Positions 8,464-17,449 of a stretch of DNA of 64,000 nucleotides are shown here, in pieces (the stretch's first letter is position 1; each line of letters begins with the position of its first letter). Source of the DNA: Erythrobacter litoralis (lineage in GTDB: Bacteria; Pseudomonadota; Alphaproteobacteria; Sphingomonadales; Sphingomonadaceae); contig NZ_CP017057.1 of assembly GCF_001719165.1 (NCBI RefSeq), positions 3,187,354 through 3,251,353 of the forward strand. The letters run 5' to 3'. Below the pieces are notes generated by a model. The model saw only the letters and a list, made by a program, of their open reading frames with translations. It did not search any database and was not told the origin of the DNA. The position numbers and the translations under genes are program-made.

Positions 8464-9333
8464 ATGGACCAGTTCACCCTGCCCGATTTCGACCTCGATC
8501 GCTTCGTCCGAAACACCCTTGCCGAGGATCTCGGTGAGGGCGTCGAAGGTGGCGGGCGCGATGTCACTTCGGACAGCGTCATCCCGGCCGAGGCGCGTTT
8601 TTCGGGCGTCATGGACAGCCGCGACGCGATCGTCGTCGCCGGCCTACCGCTGGCCGAGGCGTTCTTCCGCGCGCTCGATCCCGATTGCACCATCGAAACG
8701 CTGGTCGCGGACGGCGACGCGGTCGAGGCCGGGAGCGAGCTCATGCGCCTCTCGGGCAAGGCGCGCGCGTTGCTCACCGCCGAAAGGAGCGCGCTCAACA
8801 CGGTCCAGCACCTATCCGGCATCGCTACCATGACCCGCGCCTATGTCACCGCGATGCGAGCCGGGAGCGCGACCTGCACCCTGCTCGACACGCGCAAGAC
8901 CCTGCCGGGCCTGCGCGCGCTCGAGAAATACGCAACCCGGATGGGCGGCGCCGAGAACCACCGCATGGGGCTGTGGGACGCGGCCATGATCAAGGACAAC
9001 CACGTCGCGGTCGCCGGATCGGTCGGCGAGGCGGTCCGCCGTGCGGCCGAGGCGGGGGTCAGGCCCATCATCTGCGAGGTCGACCGACTGGACCAGATCG
9101 AAGCCGCGCTGGCGGCTGGCGCGCATCACATCCTGCTCGACAACATGGACCCGGAAACGCTGCGCGAAGCGGTTTCGATCATCGCCGGACGCGCGGCGAG
9201 CGAGGCGAGCGGCGGCATCGACCTTTCGACCATCGCCGCCAGGGCGGCGAGCGGGGTCGACTATGTCTCGGTCGGGCGCCTCACCCAAAGCGCGCCCGCC
9301 GCCGATATCGGCCTCGATTTCGAGCCGGCCTGA
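8464..9333 (+). CDS. nadC: Nicotinate-nucleotide pyrophosphorylase (carboxylating)
   Basis: A 289-residue quinolinate phosphoribosyltransferase, which converts quinolinate and PRPP to nicotinate mononucleotide, CO2 and PPi in de novo NAD synthesis. Length is normal. Diagnostic segments are RSALNTVQHLSGIAT, LDTRKTLPGLR, the catalytic region GGAENHRMGLWDAAMIKDNH, and the C-terminal EVDRLDQ, ILLDNMDP and YVSVGRLTQSAP that shape the PRPP site. The ATG at 8464 has GGTCGGAG just upstream. nadA and nadB are not next to it in this window. The downstream membrane protein starts 3 bases after its stop. Confidence 0.96.
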   Translation: MDQFTLPDFDLDRFVRNTLAEDLGEGVEGGGRDVTSDSVIPAEARFSGVMDSRDAIVVAGLPLAEAFFRALDPDCTIETLVADGDAVEAGSELMRLSGKARALLTAERSALNTVQHLSGIATMTRAYVTAMRAGSATCTLLDTRKTLPGLRALEKYATRMGGAENHRMGLWDAAMIKDNHVAVAGSVGEAVRRAAEAGVRPIICEVDRLDQIEAALAAGAHHILLDNMDPETLREAVSIIAGRAASEASGGIDLSTIAARAASGVDYVSVGRLTQSAPAADIGLDFEPA

Positions 9334-9336
9334 CAG

Positions 9337-9768
9337 ATGCGAACCGTCAGGGGACCGCGCCCGCTGGCTGTCCATGCCTTCGCCGCGGTGCTGCTGGGGC
9401 TCGCCGCCTGGAATCTCGCCGCCGCGCTGAGGGACCTGCCCGCGCAGGAGGAGATCCTGCGCTCGCTGGGCCTCGGCTTCGAATGGAACCGCGACTGGAC
9501 GATCGTGGCGAGTTCGGCATGGTTCACGGTCGAACTGATCCCGATCCTTGCGGTGTGGCTCTGGGCGAGCCGGTTCGCGCGCGGCTTCATCACCGCGATG
9601 GCGGGGGTCAAGGTCGTCCTGATCCTTTCCAACCTGCCGATGCTGTATGCCCTGCCGGGCGTGCTCGCCGGCCAGTCGATTTCGCTGGTCGCGGTGGCGC
9701 TGCTCTATACGCGCGCGGCGAATGATTGGTTCGCAAGGAAGAGCGATGATCCGGCGGTGTTCGAGTAG
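9337..9768 (+). CDS. Small integral membrane protein, unknown function
   Basis: 143 residues with four hydrophobic segments (about 11-30, 56-79, 83-102 and 105-122), giving a four-helix inner-membrane protein with both ends probably cytoplasmic. No catalytic motif is visible. It begins 3 bases after nadC and overlaps the start of the T2 ribonuclease gene by 23 bases, so it is expressed with them. I do not recognise the family. Confidence 0.75.
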   Translation: MRTVRGPRPLAVHAFAAVLLGLAAWNLAAALRDLPAQEEILRSLGLGFEWNRDWTIVASSAWFTVELIPILAVWLWASRFARGFITAMAGVKVVLILSNLPMLYALPGVLAGQSISLVAVALLYTRAANDWFARKSDDPAVFE

Positions 9769-10462
9769 GGCGCTGCTGCTACTGGCGGCACTGGCCCTTC
9801 CGCCTGCCGCCCAGGCGCAGGCCTATCAGTGCCGCGCGCCCGCGATCCGTTCGGTCCCAGCCATCGCGCCGGACGGCCCGCGCCTGGAAATGCCGTTGAC
9901 CGGCTATACCCTCGCGCTCAGCTGGTCGCCGGAATTCTGCCGCCCGCGCGAAGGGCAACGCGGGCACCGCTTCCAGTGTTCGGGCGAGCGGGGTACGTTC
10001 GGCCTCGTCGTGCATGGCCTGTGGCCGCAGGGCGCGCGAGGGCGCTGGCCGCAATGGTGCGCGAGCGGACCGAAACCGACCCCGGCTGAAATCCGCGCGC
10101 AGATGTGCGTGATGCCCTCAGCCCGGCTCGCCGCGCGGCAATGGGCCAAGCACGGATCGTGCATGGCGCGGCGCCCGGCCACATATTTCCGCGTCACGCG
10201 CATCCTTTTCGGTGGCCTGCGCATCCCCGATTACGACAGAATCAGCGGCGAGGACGGCCTCACCGCCGGCCGCATCCGCGACGCCTTCGCGCAGGCCAAT
10301 CGCGGATGGTCGCCTGCCGATGTGGGTGTGAAGCTCAACGAACGCGGCTGGCTCGAGGAAATCCGGCTCTGCTATGACGGGAACTTCCGGCCGTCTCGCT
10401 GCGATGCCCGCCGCTTCGGCGCAGGGAATGCGGCGTCGGCCTGGATCTGGCGGGGGCTTTAA
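9746..10462 (+). CDS. Ribonuclease T2 family protein
   Basis: A 238-residue exported endoribonuclease with a clear signal peptide (cleavage near AAQAQA, residue 21). CAS-1 is VHGLWPQG and CAS-2 reads RQWAKHGSC. T2 enzymes use two His and usually a Glu to cleave single-stranded RNA through 2',3'-cyclic phosphates. Both His are present, but the usual HEWxKHG has become RQWAKHG, so the Glu position carries Gln. Six or more cysteines support a disulfide-bonded periplasmic enzyme. The start at 9746 has AGGAAG 6 bases upstream and overlaps the preceding gene. Confidence 0.9.
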   Translation: MIRRCSSRALLLLAALALPPAAQAQAYQCRAPAIRSVPAIAPDGPRLEMPLTGYTLALSWSPEFCRPREGQRGHRFQCSGERGTFGLVVHGLWPQGARGRWPQWCASGPKPTPAEIRAQMCVMPSARLAARQWAKHGSCMARRPATYFRVTRILFGGLRIPDYDRISGEDGLTAGRIRDAFAQANRGWSPADVGVKLNERGWLEEIRLCYDGNFRPSRCDARRFGAGNAASAWIWRGL

Positions 10463-10479
10463 GGGACGGGAGAAAGCCA

Positions 10480-11226
10480 ATGATCGATATCGAGAAAATC
10501 GGACCCAATGCGCACCGCATCGCGGTCTATGGCGAATTCCACGAGGATGATGCACGCGCCTTCGTCGAATTCGCAAAGGAACACCATGGGCAGGGCCAGG
10601 GCGGCAATGTCCTCATCGACCTCGTCTCGCTCGCCAGCTGGTCGTTTTCGGCGATGAGCGAGGAACTGGTCCACATCCCCGCTTTGCTGCGCTGGATCTA
10701 TTCGCTCGACCGGATCGCGCTAGTTTCCGACGAGGAATGGATGCGCAGCGCCGCCCGGCTCGAAAGCGCGCTGCTGCCGGGTGTCAGCTACGCGGTCTAT
10801 GACGAGGACGAGATCGATGCCGCGCGCGCATGGGTGCTGGGAGAGAACGACCACCCGCATGGCGGCGCGGTGAACGAGCTCGACCTTGGCGAGGATATCG
10901 CCGGGTTCGAACTGGTCGGCCGGCTCGACCGCGAGGAATCGGAACGCATCCTAGCGATGGCCCAGGCAAAGCTGAGCCGCCCGGAATGTTCGAAGCTGAT
11001 AGTGGTGATCCGCAAGTGGCACGGCTTCGATTCGGATTCGGCCCTGAGCGGCAAGGTCTGGGGGACCAAACTCGATCTGCTGAACCGGGTCGAACGCTAT
11101 GCCGTGGTCGGCGGTCCGGATTGGCTGAGGGCAATGGCAGGCGCGATGGGTGCGCTGGTGAAGCCAGAGATGCGAACCTTCGACCTCGACGAGGAGGAGG
11201 AGGCGCTCCGCTGGCTACGCGGCTAG
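10480..11226 (+). CDS. Tandem SpoIIAA-like (STAS-type) domain protein
   Basis: 248 residues made of two similar halves (about 1-122 and 127-248), each resembling the SpoIIAA-like/DUF3478 fold. Each half has an N-terminal beta strand with a ...G-hydrophobic element (RIAVYGEF; GFELVGRL), a central strand (NVLIDL; KLIVVIRKWHGF), a helix with ARW/DLLNR and the strand RIALVSD or RYAVVGGPDW. The product is soluble and acidic. These domains occur in small bacterial proteins of unknown role that may bind lipids or nucleotides. It starts 17 bases after the ribonuclease gene with GGGAG upstream. Confidence 0.75.
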   Translation: MIDIEKIGPNAHRIAVYGEFHEDDARAFVEFAKEHHGQGQGGNVLIDLVSLASWSFSAMSEELVHIPALLRWIYSLDRIALVSDEEWMRSAARLESALLPGVSYAVYDEDEIDAARAWVLGENDHPHGGAVNELDLGEDIAGFELVGRLDREESERILAMAQAKLSRPECSKLIVVIRKWHGFDSDSALSGKVWGTKLDLLNRVERYAVVGGPDWLRAMAGAMGALVKPEMRTFDLDEEEEALRWLRG

Positions 11227-11236
11227 GGCCGCGCGG

Positions 11237-11719
11237 TCAGCGCCGCTCCCTGAAGAAGCCCCTCAGCAGTTCCGCCGCCTCGGTTTCCCCCATGCCGGAA
11301 TAGACCTCGGGTCGGTGGAGGCATTGCTTCTGCTCGAAAACCCGCGCGCCGTGTTCGACGGCGCCGCCCTTGGGATCGCTCGCGGCGTAATAGAGGCGGG
11401 CGATGCGGGCATGGGAAATGGCGCCCGCGCACATCGCGCAGGGTTCGAGAGTGACATAGAGATCGCAGCCCGTCAGCCGCTCGTCCCCGATCGCCTCGGC
11501 CGCCAGGCGCAGGGCGCGGATTTCGGCATGGCCGGTGGGATCGGGGGGCGAGCGGGTCGCGTTGGCGGCAATCGCGATCACCTGTGCGCCGCGCACGACA
11601 GCGGCGCCGACCGGGACTTCCCCGGCCCGCGCCGCTTCGTGAGCTGCCTGCAAGGCGGCCCGCATCGGATCGGGGATCGGCCAGCGGGGCGCTGCCCCGG
11701 CCGTATCCAACCCCGTCAC
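11237..11719 (-). CDS. tadA: tRNA-specific adenosine deaminase
   Basis: 160 residues. TadA deaminates A34 to inosine in the anticodon of tRNA-Arg(ACG). Zinc ligands and catalytic Glu are visible as HAE at 64-66 and PCAMC at 93-97, with the expected PVGAAVV strand and NATRSPPDPTGHAE. Bacterial TadA usually begins close to the MRAALQAAHEAA segment, so the first 18 residues may be untranslated and Met19 an alternative start. It is convergent with the SpoIIAA-like gene, with only 10 bases between stops. Confidence 0.93.
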   Translation of the reverse strand: MTGLDTAGAAPRWPIPDPMRAALQAAHEAARAGEVPVGAAVVRGAQVIAIAANATRSPPDPTGHAEIRALRLAAEAIGDERLTGCDLYVTLEPCAMCAGAISHARIARLYYAASDPKGGAVEHGARVFEQKQCLHRPEVYSGMGETEAAELLRGFFRERR

Positions 11720-11746
11720 GCGGTCACGGGCCGCATCGCGGCTTTC

Positions 11747-11968
11747 CTATTCGGCTTCACCATCGTCCGCCGGGTCTACATCAACCGTTGGCACTTCGAC
11801 AGTCTGCTCCTCTGTGCCGACATCGACATCGGGGCCTTCCACGTCATATTCGGGCATGTTCCCGCCTTCGACTTCGGGCATGTCGCCTTCCTCGGTCTGT
11901 TCGACGTCGCAGGCGGCGAGGCCGAGCGCGGCGGTGGCGGCAAAAGTGGTTGCAATGATGCGTTTCAT
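11747..11968 (-). CDS. Small acidic lipoprotein
   Basis: 73 residues. An N-terminal signal ends in a lipobox-like LAAC (Cys20), followed by a very acidic, Val/Asp/Glu-rich tail with repeated EVEG/DVEG/VDVDP units. Translation signals are good: GGAGGAC lies 6 bases before the ATG. It stands alone between tadA and rpmB. Function is unknown; its low complexity means annotation rests on the signal peptide and ribosome-binding site. Confidence 0.7.
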   Translation of the reverse strand: MKRIIATTFAATAALGLAACDVEQTEEGDMPEVEGGNMPEYDVEGPDVDVGTEEQTVEVPTVDVDPADDGEAE

Positions 11969-12185
11969 GGGAAGTCCTCCATAGTCTTCGGCGCGTAGTT
12001 AAAGGTGCGCGCCCTTCGTAATCGTGGCATCAACGTGGCCGGGCGAAGGTATGTTCCGCCTTGACGATCGGGGTCTCCGTGGTTATGCGCGCCGCTTTCC
12101 GGGTCAAACCGAGTTTTTCGCGGGGCCGAATCGTTTTCGAGGCCTCGGCAGGCTCGCCCGCCAACACGATGAAACGAGAGATATC

Positions 12186-12473
12186 ATGTCGCGGATTTGC
12201 GAACTGACCGGCAAGGGCCGCCAGGTTGGCCACAATGTGAGCCACGCCAACAACAAGACCAAGCGCGTCTTCCTGCCGAACCTGCAGAACGTCACCCTGC
12301 TTTCGGAGAAGCTGGACCGCAGCTTCAAGTTCCGCGTTTCGACGCACGGGCTGCGCTCGGTCGAACACAATGGCGGGCTCGACAACTGGCTGCTCAAGAC
12401 CAACGACGAGAAGCTTTCGCCGCGCGCGCTTAAGGTGAAGCGCGAGCTCAAGAAGGCGGCTGCTTCGGCCTGA
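12186..12473 (+). CDS. rpmB: 50S ribosomal protein L28
   Basis: 95 residues beginning [20 protein letters not shown], the standard L28 start, with the rRNA-binding basic core [15 protein letters not shown] and the [19 protein letters not shown] segment of alphaproteobacterial L28. It is part of the large ribosomal subunit near the E site. Only one Cys is in the N-terminal region, so this is the Zn-free form. It is monocistronic: a strong terminator follows at 12496. The 217-base leader (11969-12185) holds no other gene I can support. Confidence 0.96.
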   Translation: MSRICELTGKGRQVGHNVSHANNKTKRVFLPNLQNVTLLSEKLDRSFKFRVSTHGLRSVEHNGGLDNWLLKTNDEKLSPRALKVKRELKKAAASA

Positions 12474-12495
12474 TCCGCCGTTTACGGTCGGTCAT

Positions 12496-12541
12496 CGCAA
12501 GAAGGCGTGCGGGGCGACCCGTCACGCCTTCTTGCGTTTCC
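12496..12541 (+). terminator. Rho-independent terminator after rpmB
   Basis: A 14-base perfect stem, CGCAAGAAGGCGTG (12496-12509) with CACGCCTTCTTGCG (12523-12536), a 13-base loop and then TTTCC. It is placed 22 bases after the rpmB stop and in front of the convergent phytase-like gene, which it may also serve. Confidence 0.85.
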
Positions 12542-12555
12542 GGTCGCGCCAACGC

Positions 12556-13507
12556 TCAGTCGCGTTCGGCGGACGAGTCGAAAACCAGCTTTGCCAGCAG
12601 CGTGCGCTGCAAGACCGAAAGATTGTCGTCGGCCATCAGCCAGACCGCCACGCGGCCATCCTCCAGCGGGCGTACGGCCAGCCCCTCGTAATTCTCGCTC
12701 GGAATGACCGGATCGAGCCGCAGGGCTAGCCGGGGCGTCCACGCCTCGCCCGCACGCGGGGGCGGCCCGATCGCGATCAGCGTCTCGAACGGCGGAATCG
12801 CGAAGACCGTGTCGCGCATCAGCAGCAACACCCGCCCGTCGGGCAGCTGGGCAAGGTCGGTCGCTGCATAGCCGGGGACCGGGCGCCGGAAATCGAATGG
12901 CTCGGCGCTCGCACCCAGGACCGGATCGGAAGCGAACACCAGGCCCTCGTCCCCGCCCTCGGGCAGCACCACGAACCGCCCGTCGGCCAGCCGGATCATC
13001 GCCTCGGCGCCCGCATTGGACGGCCATCCGACCTCTCCTTCGAGCACGCGCATCGCGTCAGGGGCATGCCCCGGCGTGTAGCGAAGGATCGCGTGAAAAT
13101 TCTCGAAGCCCAGCCAGTAATGGCCCGTCGCCGGATCTCGGGTCGCCGATTCGATGTCCCAGAGCTCGTCTTCCAGGGCGGATGGGACGTCCTCCGCCCG
13201 AAACGGGCGTCCTGTCCTCTGCCCGGGGCAGGGGGAAGACAAAGCGGTGCCCGCGATCGGAAAAGGCCGCGAAACGGTCCTCATCGAAAGCGAGAAGCGC
13301 CGAATACCCGCCGAAATTGCGGCTGTCCGCACTGTAACGCCAAACGCCCGCGACCTGCCAGGCGCCGTCGCGCGTCGGGGAAGCCCCCGCGATCCGTTCG
13401 ACCAAAACGCTGGCGGGCGAGTTATCCGGAACCGGCGTGCGCAGCCATGTTCCCGGCGCGCACATCAGGGCAACGCCGAGCGCCGCGATCACGCATTTGC
13501 GGCGCAT
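12556..13507 (-). pseudogene. Phytase-like esterase (PF13449 type), frameshifted
   Basis: Two reading frames together make one exported protein of about 317 residues. The N-terminal part starts at 13507 (MRRKCVIAALGVALMCAPG, a signal peptide), then SADSRNFGGYSALL and FAAFSDRGHRFVF, and runs out of frame near 13235-13222. The remainder (PFRAEDVPSALEDELWDIES to the stop at 12556) continues in the next frame with RDPATGHYWLGFE, SNAGAEAMIRLADGRF and ENYEGLAVR. This pattern fits the esterase-like activity of phytase family. The junction is a CCCCC-TG-CCCC-GGG tract with one extra base relative to an intact gene. It starts 1 base after the M23 peptidase stop. It is either a true frameshift or an error in the assembly. 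Confidence 0.7.
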
Positions 13508-13508
13508 G

Positions 13509-14423
13509 TCAGTCCATCGGCCCTGCAAGCAGCAGCGGATCGAGCCGCCAGTCCTTCCACTTGAGACTCCAGTGCAGGTGCGGCCCCGTCGCCCGCCCGC
13601 TGGAGCCGACATTGCCGATATGCTGCCCCTGCCTGACCGCCTCGCCTTCTTCCACCGCGATTTTGGACGCATGGAGGAACGCGCTGTTCAGCCCCATTCC
13701 ATGATCGATGATGATGAGCGAGCCTTCGAGGCTGAAGCCGGTGCGGGCGAGGACCACCACGCCGTCGGCGGGTGCGACGAAAGGCGTGCCCGCTCCGGGC
13801 GCGATGTCGATGCCGGAATGATAGCTGCCCGGCTCGCCCTGATAGATGCGCTGGCGTCCGAAGCGGCCCGAAATGCGCCCCCTGACCGGCCAGATGAAAT
13901 CCTGCCGCCAGCCGTCCGCCCCGGTTTCCTTCGCGCGCGCGGCGACGATCGCTTCCCATTCGGGCTTGCGTTTGCGCCACCACGCCTCGCTCGCGCCGCC
14001 GCTGCGCTTGTCCACGTTGACCCGTTCAATGTCCCATTTGCGCGGGGAAATGGCGAGTTCGCGGCGCAAGGAGGCACCGTCTTCGAGTTCGGCCTTGAGC
14101 ACCAGCGCTTCGGGCGCGTCGCGGTCGAAGGCGGCGAAGAAACTGCCGTCCGGCGCGATTTCGACCGGCTGGTCGCCCAGAACGAGGCGCTCGGCCCCCT
14201 CGGGTGCGGTCCCGCGCAGGAAACCGCCTTGGATGAGCGCCCCGTCGATCTCGAATCGCTTCCCGGTTTCGGACGGGAAGGGCGCATCCTCTGCCTCCTC
14301 GGAAGGAGCGGCTGCGACCGGGTCAGGCGTGGCGGCGGCCTCGCCCGGGGAAAAGGCGGGCAGGAAGACAGCTCCGAGGGCCGAGACGACCGGCAGCGAC
14401 CGGCGCATGGGGCGAAGGGTCAT
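13509..14423 (-). CDS. Exported M23-family metallopeptidase
   Basis: About 304 residues. M23 (LytM/NlpD-type) domains cleave cross-bridges in peptidoglycan or, if degenerate, activate amidases. The Zn ligands are visible: HSGIDIAP (H and D) and HLHWSLKW near the C-terminus, with SGRFGRQR and the glycine-rich VAPADGVVV segment. The N-terminus carries a signal peptide (LPVVSALGAVFLPAF). The domain before the catalytic core (residues 45-190) is beta-rich with IDGALIQGGFLRG. Start at 14423 overlaps the DUF2093 stop (ATGA). It is the third gene of the xseA-DUF2093-M23-phytase-like unit. Confidence 0.93.
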   Translation of the reverse strand: MTLRPMRRSLPVVSALGAVFLPAFSPGEAAATPDPVAAAPSEEAEDAPFPSETGKRFEIDGALIQGGFLRGTAPEGAERLVLGDQPVEIAPDGSFFAAFDRDAPEALVLKAELEDGASLRRELAISPRKWDIERVNVDKRSGGASEAWWRKRKPEWEAIVAARAKETGADGWRQDFIWPVRGRISGRFGRQRIYQGEPGSYHSGIDIAPGAGTPFVAPADGVVVLARTGFSLEGSLIIIDHGMGLNSAFLHASKIAVEEGEAVRQGQHIGNVGSSGRATGPHLHWSLKWKDWRLDPLLLAGPMD

Positions 14424-14635
14424 GCCCGGCCGAGCAGGCGGCGGGTCGCGATCTCGGCGGAGGCGTAGGCCTCCTGCAGCTCTGCGCTCCAGTAGCGCAA
14501 TTCGTCGAGCGGGATGATCTCGCCCGTCACCGCGCACACGACGTGCTGGCCGGGGCGCAGGACGCGGAAACTGGCGGGGCCGTAATAGAGCCTTGCGGCC
14601 TTGTCTGAGGTGGACATCAACATGCGGTCTTCCAT
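14420..14635 (-). CDS. DUF2093 domain protein
   Basis: A 71-residue soluble protein. The pattern ARLYYGPASFRVLRPGQHVVCAVTGEIIPLDELRYW matches DUF2093, a small family confined mainly to alphaproteobacteria, usually next to xseA as here. Function is unknown. The single Cys in the CAVTG element recalls a half zinc-ribbon but no second pair is present. It starts 12 bases after the xseA stop and overlaps the M23 gene by 4 bases. Confidence 0.85.
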   Translation of the reverse strand: MEDRMLMSTSDKAARLYYGPASFRVLRPGQHVVCAVTGEIIPLDELRYWSAELQEAYASAEIATRRLLGRA

Positions 14636-14647
14636 AGCAGCGGTTGC

Positions 14648-16132
14648 CTATCCGAACAAATCGTCCTGTCGCGGAGCGGGCGCCGGGGATCCGGGATTGG
14701 AGGAACGCGGCTTGCCGCCTCCTGAACCGGCCGCTGATCGTCCGGGAGTGACCGTCAGCGAACCGTCGGCGAACTGGAGCGAGAGCGTCGCCTCCTTTTG
14801 GGCCAGCGCCTTGCGGGTCAGCGCCTTACCGGAAGCCGCGCGGACGATGGCATAGCCCCGGGCAAGCGGCTTTTCAGGGTGAAGCTGCTCCGCCAGCCGC
14901 GCCAGCGCGGAAAGCCGTTCGCCCGCATCGCGCAGGGGCCGCTGGACCAGCGCCGGGACCAGCCGCGTCGCGACGAGCCTGCGCTGCGCATCGCCATGCG
15001 CACGGATGAGCATGCTGGGATGAAGCCGCGAGGCGACACCCACCAGCCGTTCGCGCCCCTGCCCGGCGCGGTCCAACAGGCCGCGGCGCAGCCGCTCGGA
15101 GGCCTCGTCGAGCCGCTGCGCCTGCGGCTGGAGCAGCTCTTCGGGCCGGGGCAGGCGCTGGGCGCGCGCTTCGAGCCGTTCGCGCCCGAGTTCGACCGGG
15201 CGATAGACCGCGCGCTGCTTGCGATTGGCAAAATCGGCGAGCGTCAGGGCGAGGTCGCGGCGCACCGGCACAGCCATTTCCGCCGCCGCCGTTGGCGTGG
15301 GCGCGCGGCGATCGGCGGCGAAATCGGCGAGCGTGGTGTCGGTTTCATGGCCGACGGCGGAGATGGTCGGGATCGAGCAATCGGCGATGGCGCGCACGAC
15401 GATCTCCTCGTTGAAGCTCCACAGGTCCTCGATCGACCCCCCGCCGCGCGCGACGATCAGGAGGTCGGGCCGCGCCACCGGGCCTCCCGGCGCCAGCGCG
15501 TCGAAGCCGCGGATTGCGCTCGCCACCTGTTCGGCCGCGCCCTGCCCCTGCACCAGCACCGGCCAGACGACGACATGGCTCGGAAAACGGTCGGCGAGGC
15601 GGTGGAGGATGTCGCGAATGACCGATCCCGTCGGAGATGTAACGACCCCGATCGTGCGCGGCAAGAAAGGCAGCGCCTGCTTGCGCTCGGGCGCGAACAG
15701 GCCCTCGGCGTCGAGCCGCGCGCGGGTCTTTTCCAGCAGCGCCAGCAGCGCGCCCTCGCCCGCGAGTTCGAGGCTCTCGATCACGACCTGGTATTTCGAG
15801 CGCCCGGCATAGGTGGTGAGCTTGCCGGTCGCGATCACTTCCAGCCCGTCCTCAGGCACGAAGGAAAGGCGCTGCGTGCTGCCGCGCCACATCACCCCGT
15901 CGAGCACGGCCTTGTCGTCCTTGAGACAGCAATAGAGATGGCCCGAGGCGGCGCGTTTCACGCCGGACAGCTCACCCCGCAGGCGGACATGGCCGAAACG
16001 GTCCTCGACCGTGCGCTTCAAAAGGTTCGAAATCTCGGTGATCGAAAGCGGGGCGGCGTTGTCGCCCTGACGCGCGCGCGCTACCAGCCCGGCATTGCCT
16101 GTATCGTCTGTATCGGAAGGGGTGCGAGCCAT
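14648..16132 (-). CDS. xseA: Exodeoxyribonuclease VII large subunit
   Basis: 494 residues. XseA is the catalytic subunit that, with XseB, digests single-stranded DNA to short oligonucleotides. The N-terminal OB-fold is recognisable ([39 protein letters not shown]). The catalytic domain contains [32 protein letters not shown] and [23 protein letters not shown], then long coiled helices and the C-terminal LARGYAIVR. The last 40 residues are an unusual Gly/Pro/Ser-rich tail. Its ATG shares bases with the purD ATG on the opposite strand. Confidence 0.96.
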   Translation of the reverse strand: MARTPSDTDDTGNAGLVARARQGDNAAPLSITEISNLLKRTVEDRFGHVRLRGELSGVKRAASGHLYCCLKDDKAVLDGVMWRGSTQRLSFVPEDGLEVIATGKLTTYAGRSKYQVVIESLELAGEGALLALLEKTRARLDAEGLFAPERKQALPFLPRTIGVVTSPTGSVIRDILHRLADRFPSHVVVWPVLVQGQGAAEQVASAIRGFDALAPGGPVARPDLLIVARGGGSIEDLWSFNEEIVVRAIADCSIPTISAVGHETDTTLADFAADRRAPTPTAAAEMAVPVRRDLALTLADFANRKQRAVYRPVELGRERLEARAQRLPRPEELLQPQAQRLDEASERLRRGLLDRAGQGRERLVGVASRLHPSMLIRAHGDAQRRLVATRLVPALVQRPLRDAGERLSALARLAEQLHPEKPLARGYAIVRAASGKALTRKALAQKEATLSLQFADGSLTVTPGRSAAGSGGGKPRSSNPGSPAPAPRQDDLFG

Positions 16133-17411
16133 GAATGTCCTGTTGCTGGGATCGGGCGGGCGCGAACATGCGCTAGCATGGAAGCTGGCGCAATCCCCGA
16201 GCCTTTCGAGGCTCTACGCCTCCCCCGGCAATCCGGGAATCGCCGAGGAGGCCGAATGCGTCGCGCTCGATGTGAACGATCACATGAGCGTCGCCCGGTT
16301 CGCCCATGAAAAGGATGTCGCGCTGGTCGTCGTGGGGCCGGAAGCGCCGCTGGTCGACGGGCTCGCCGACAGTTTGCGCGACGAGGGGATCGCGGTGTTC
16401 GGCCCGTCGAAGGCCGCCGCGCGGCTCGAAGGCTCGAAAGGCTTCACCAAGGACCTGTGCGCGCGCGCCGAAATCCCGACCGCGGGCTATGTCCGCAGCG
16501 CCGCGCTCGACGAAGCGCGCACCGCGCTCGCGAAATTCGCCCCGCCCTTCGTGCTCAAGGCGGACGGGCTCGCCGCGGGCAAGGGCGTGGTCATCGCCGA
16601 CGACATCGATGCGGCCGAGATCGCGCTCGCCGACATGTTCGGCGGACAGTTCGGCGAAGCCGGTGCCGAGGTCGTGATCGAGGAATTCATGGAAGGCGAG
16701 GAAGCGAGCTTCTTCGCGCTGACCGACGGCACGTTCATCCTACCTTTCGGCAGCGCGCAGGACCACAAGCGCGTGGGAGAGGGCGATGCCGGCCCCAATA
16801 CCGGCGGCATGGGCGCCTATTCGCCCGCCCCCGTGCTCACCCGCGAACTCCAGACCCGCGTGATGGAGGAAATCATCCGCCCCACGGTCGAAACGATGGC
16901 GGCGGACGGCAATCCCTATGTCGGCGTCCTTTATGCAGGGCTGATGCTGACCGAGGCGGGGCCCAAGCTGATCGAATACAATTGCCGCTTCGGCGATCCC
17001 GAATGCCAGGTGCTGATGATGCGGCTGCGCGGCGATCTTGCCGCGATCATGCTCGCCTGCGCACGGGGCGAATTGAAAGGTGTGCGGGCCGACTTCGCGC
17101 CCGAGACCGCACTGACCGTGGTGATGGCCGCAAAAGGCTATCCCGGGACACCCGAAAAGGGCGGGCCCATTGACCTGCGTGACGCCGAAAGCGACGGCGC
17201 GAAGGTCTTTCATGCGGGCACCGCGCAAAAGGCCGGCGCGCTCATCGCCAATGGCGGGCGGGTGCTGAACGTCACCGCGAGCGGCGCGAGCGTCACCGAA
17301 GCGCAGACCCGTGCCTATGAAGCGGTCGACCGGGTCTCTTTTCCGACCGGCTTCTGCCGCCGCGACATAGGCTGGCGGGAAATCGAGCGCGAACGGCAAT
17401 CGGGCGAATGA
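16131..17411 (+). CDS. purD: Phosphoribosylamine-glycine ligase (GARS)
   Basis: 426 residues. PurD joins glycine to phosphoribosylamine with ATP, the second step of purine synthesis. It opens with the canonical [19 protein letters not shown]; the ATP-grasp core shows [65 protein letters not shown] and [10 protein letters not shown]. Nothing is missing. The ATG overlaps the xseA start in the sequence CATG, and the stop overlaps the frame leading into the cytochrome gene. Confidence 0.97.
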   Translation: MNVLLLGSGGREHALAWKLAQSPSLSRLYASPGNPGIAEEAECVALDVNDHMSVARFAHEKDVALVVVGPEAPLVDGLADSLRDEGIAVFGPSKAAARLEGSKGFTKDLCARAEIPTAGYVRSAALDEARTALAKFAPPFVLKADGLAAGKGVVIADDIDAAEIALADMFGGQFGEAGAEVVIEEFMEGEEASFFALTDGTFILPFGSAQDHKRVGEGDAGPNTGGMGAYSPAPVLTRELQTRVMEEIIRPTVETMAADGNPYVGVLYAGLMLTEAGPKLIEYNCRFGDPECQVLMMRLRGDLAAIMLACARGELKGVRADFAPETALTVVMAAKGYPGTPEKGGPIDLRDAESDGAKVFHAGTAQKAGALIANGGRVLNVTASGASVTEAQTRAYEAVDRVSFPTGFCRRDIGWREIERERQSGE

Positions 17412-17449
17412 CGCTAGGCGAACGGGCCTTACGGGATTATCCTTCCGCC

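Noticed and set aside
14798..16309. Open frame of about 503 codons on the plus strand opposite xseA
   Set aside because: It runs against the xseA catalytic domain, and the translation is basic with no motifs. xseA is certain.
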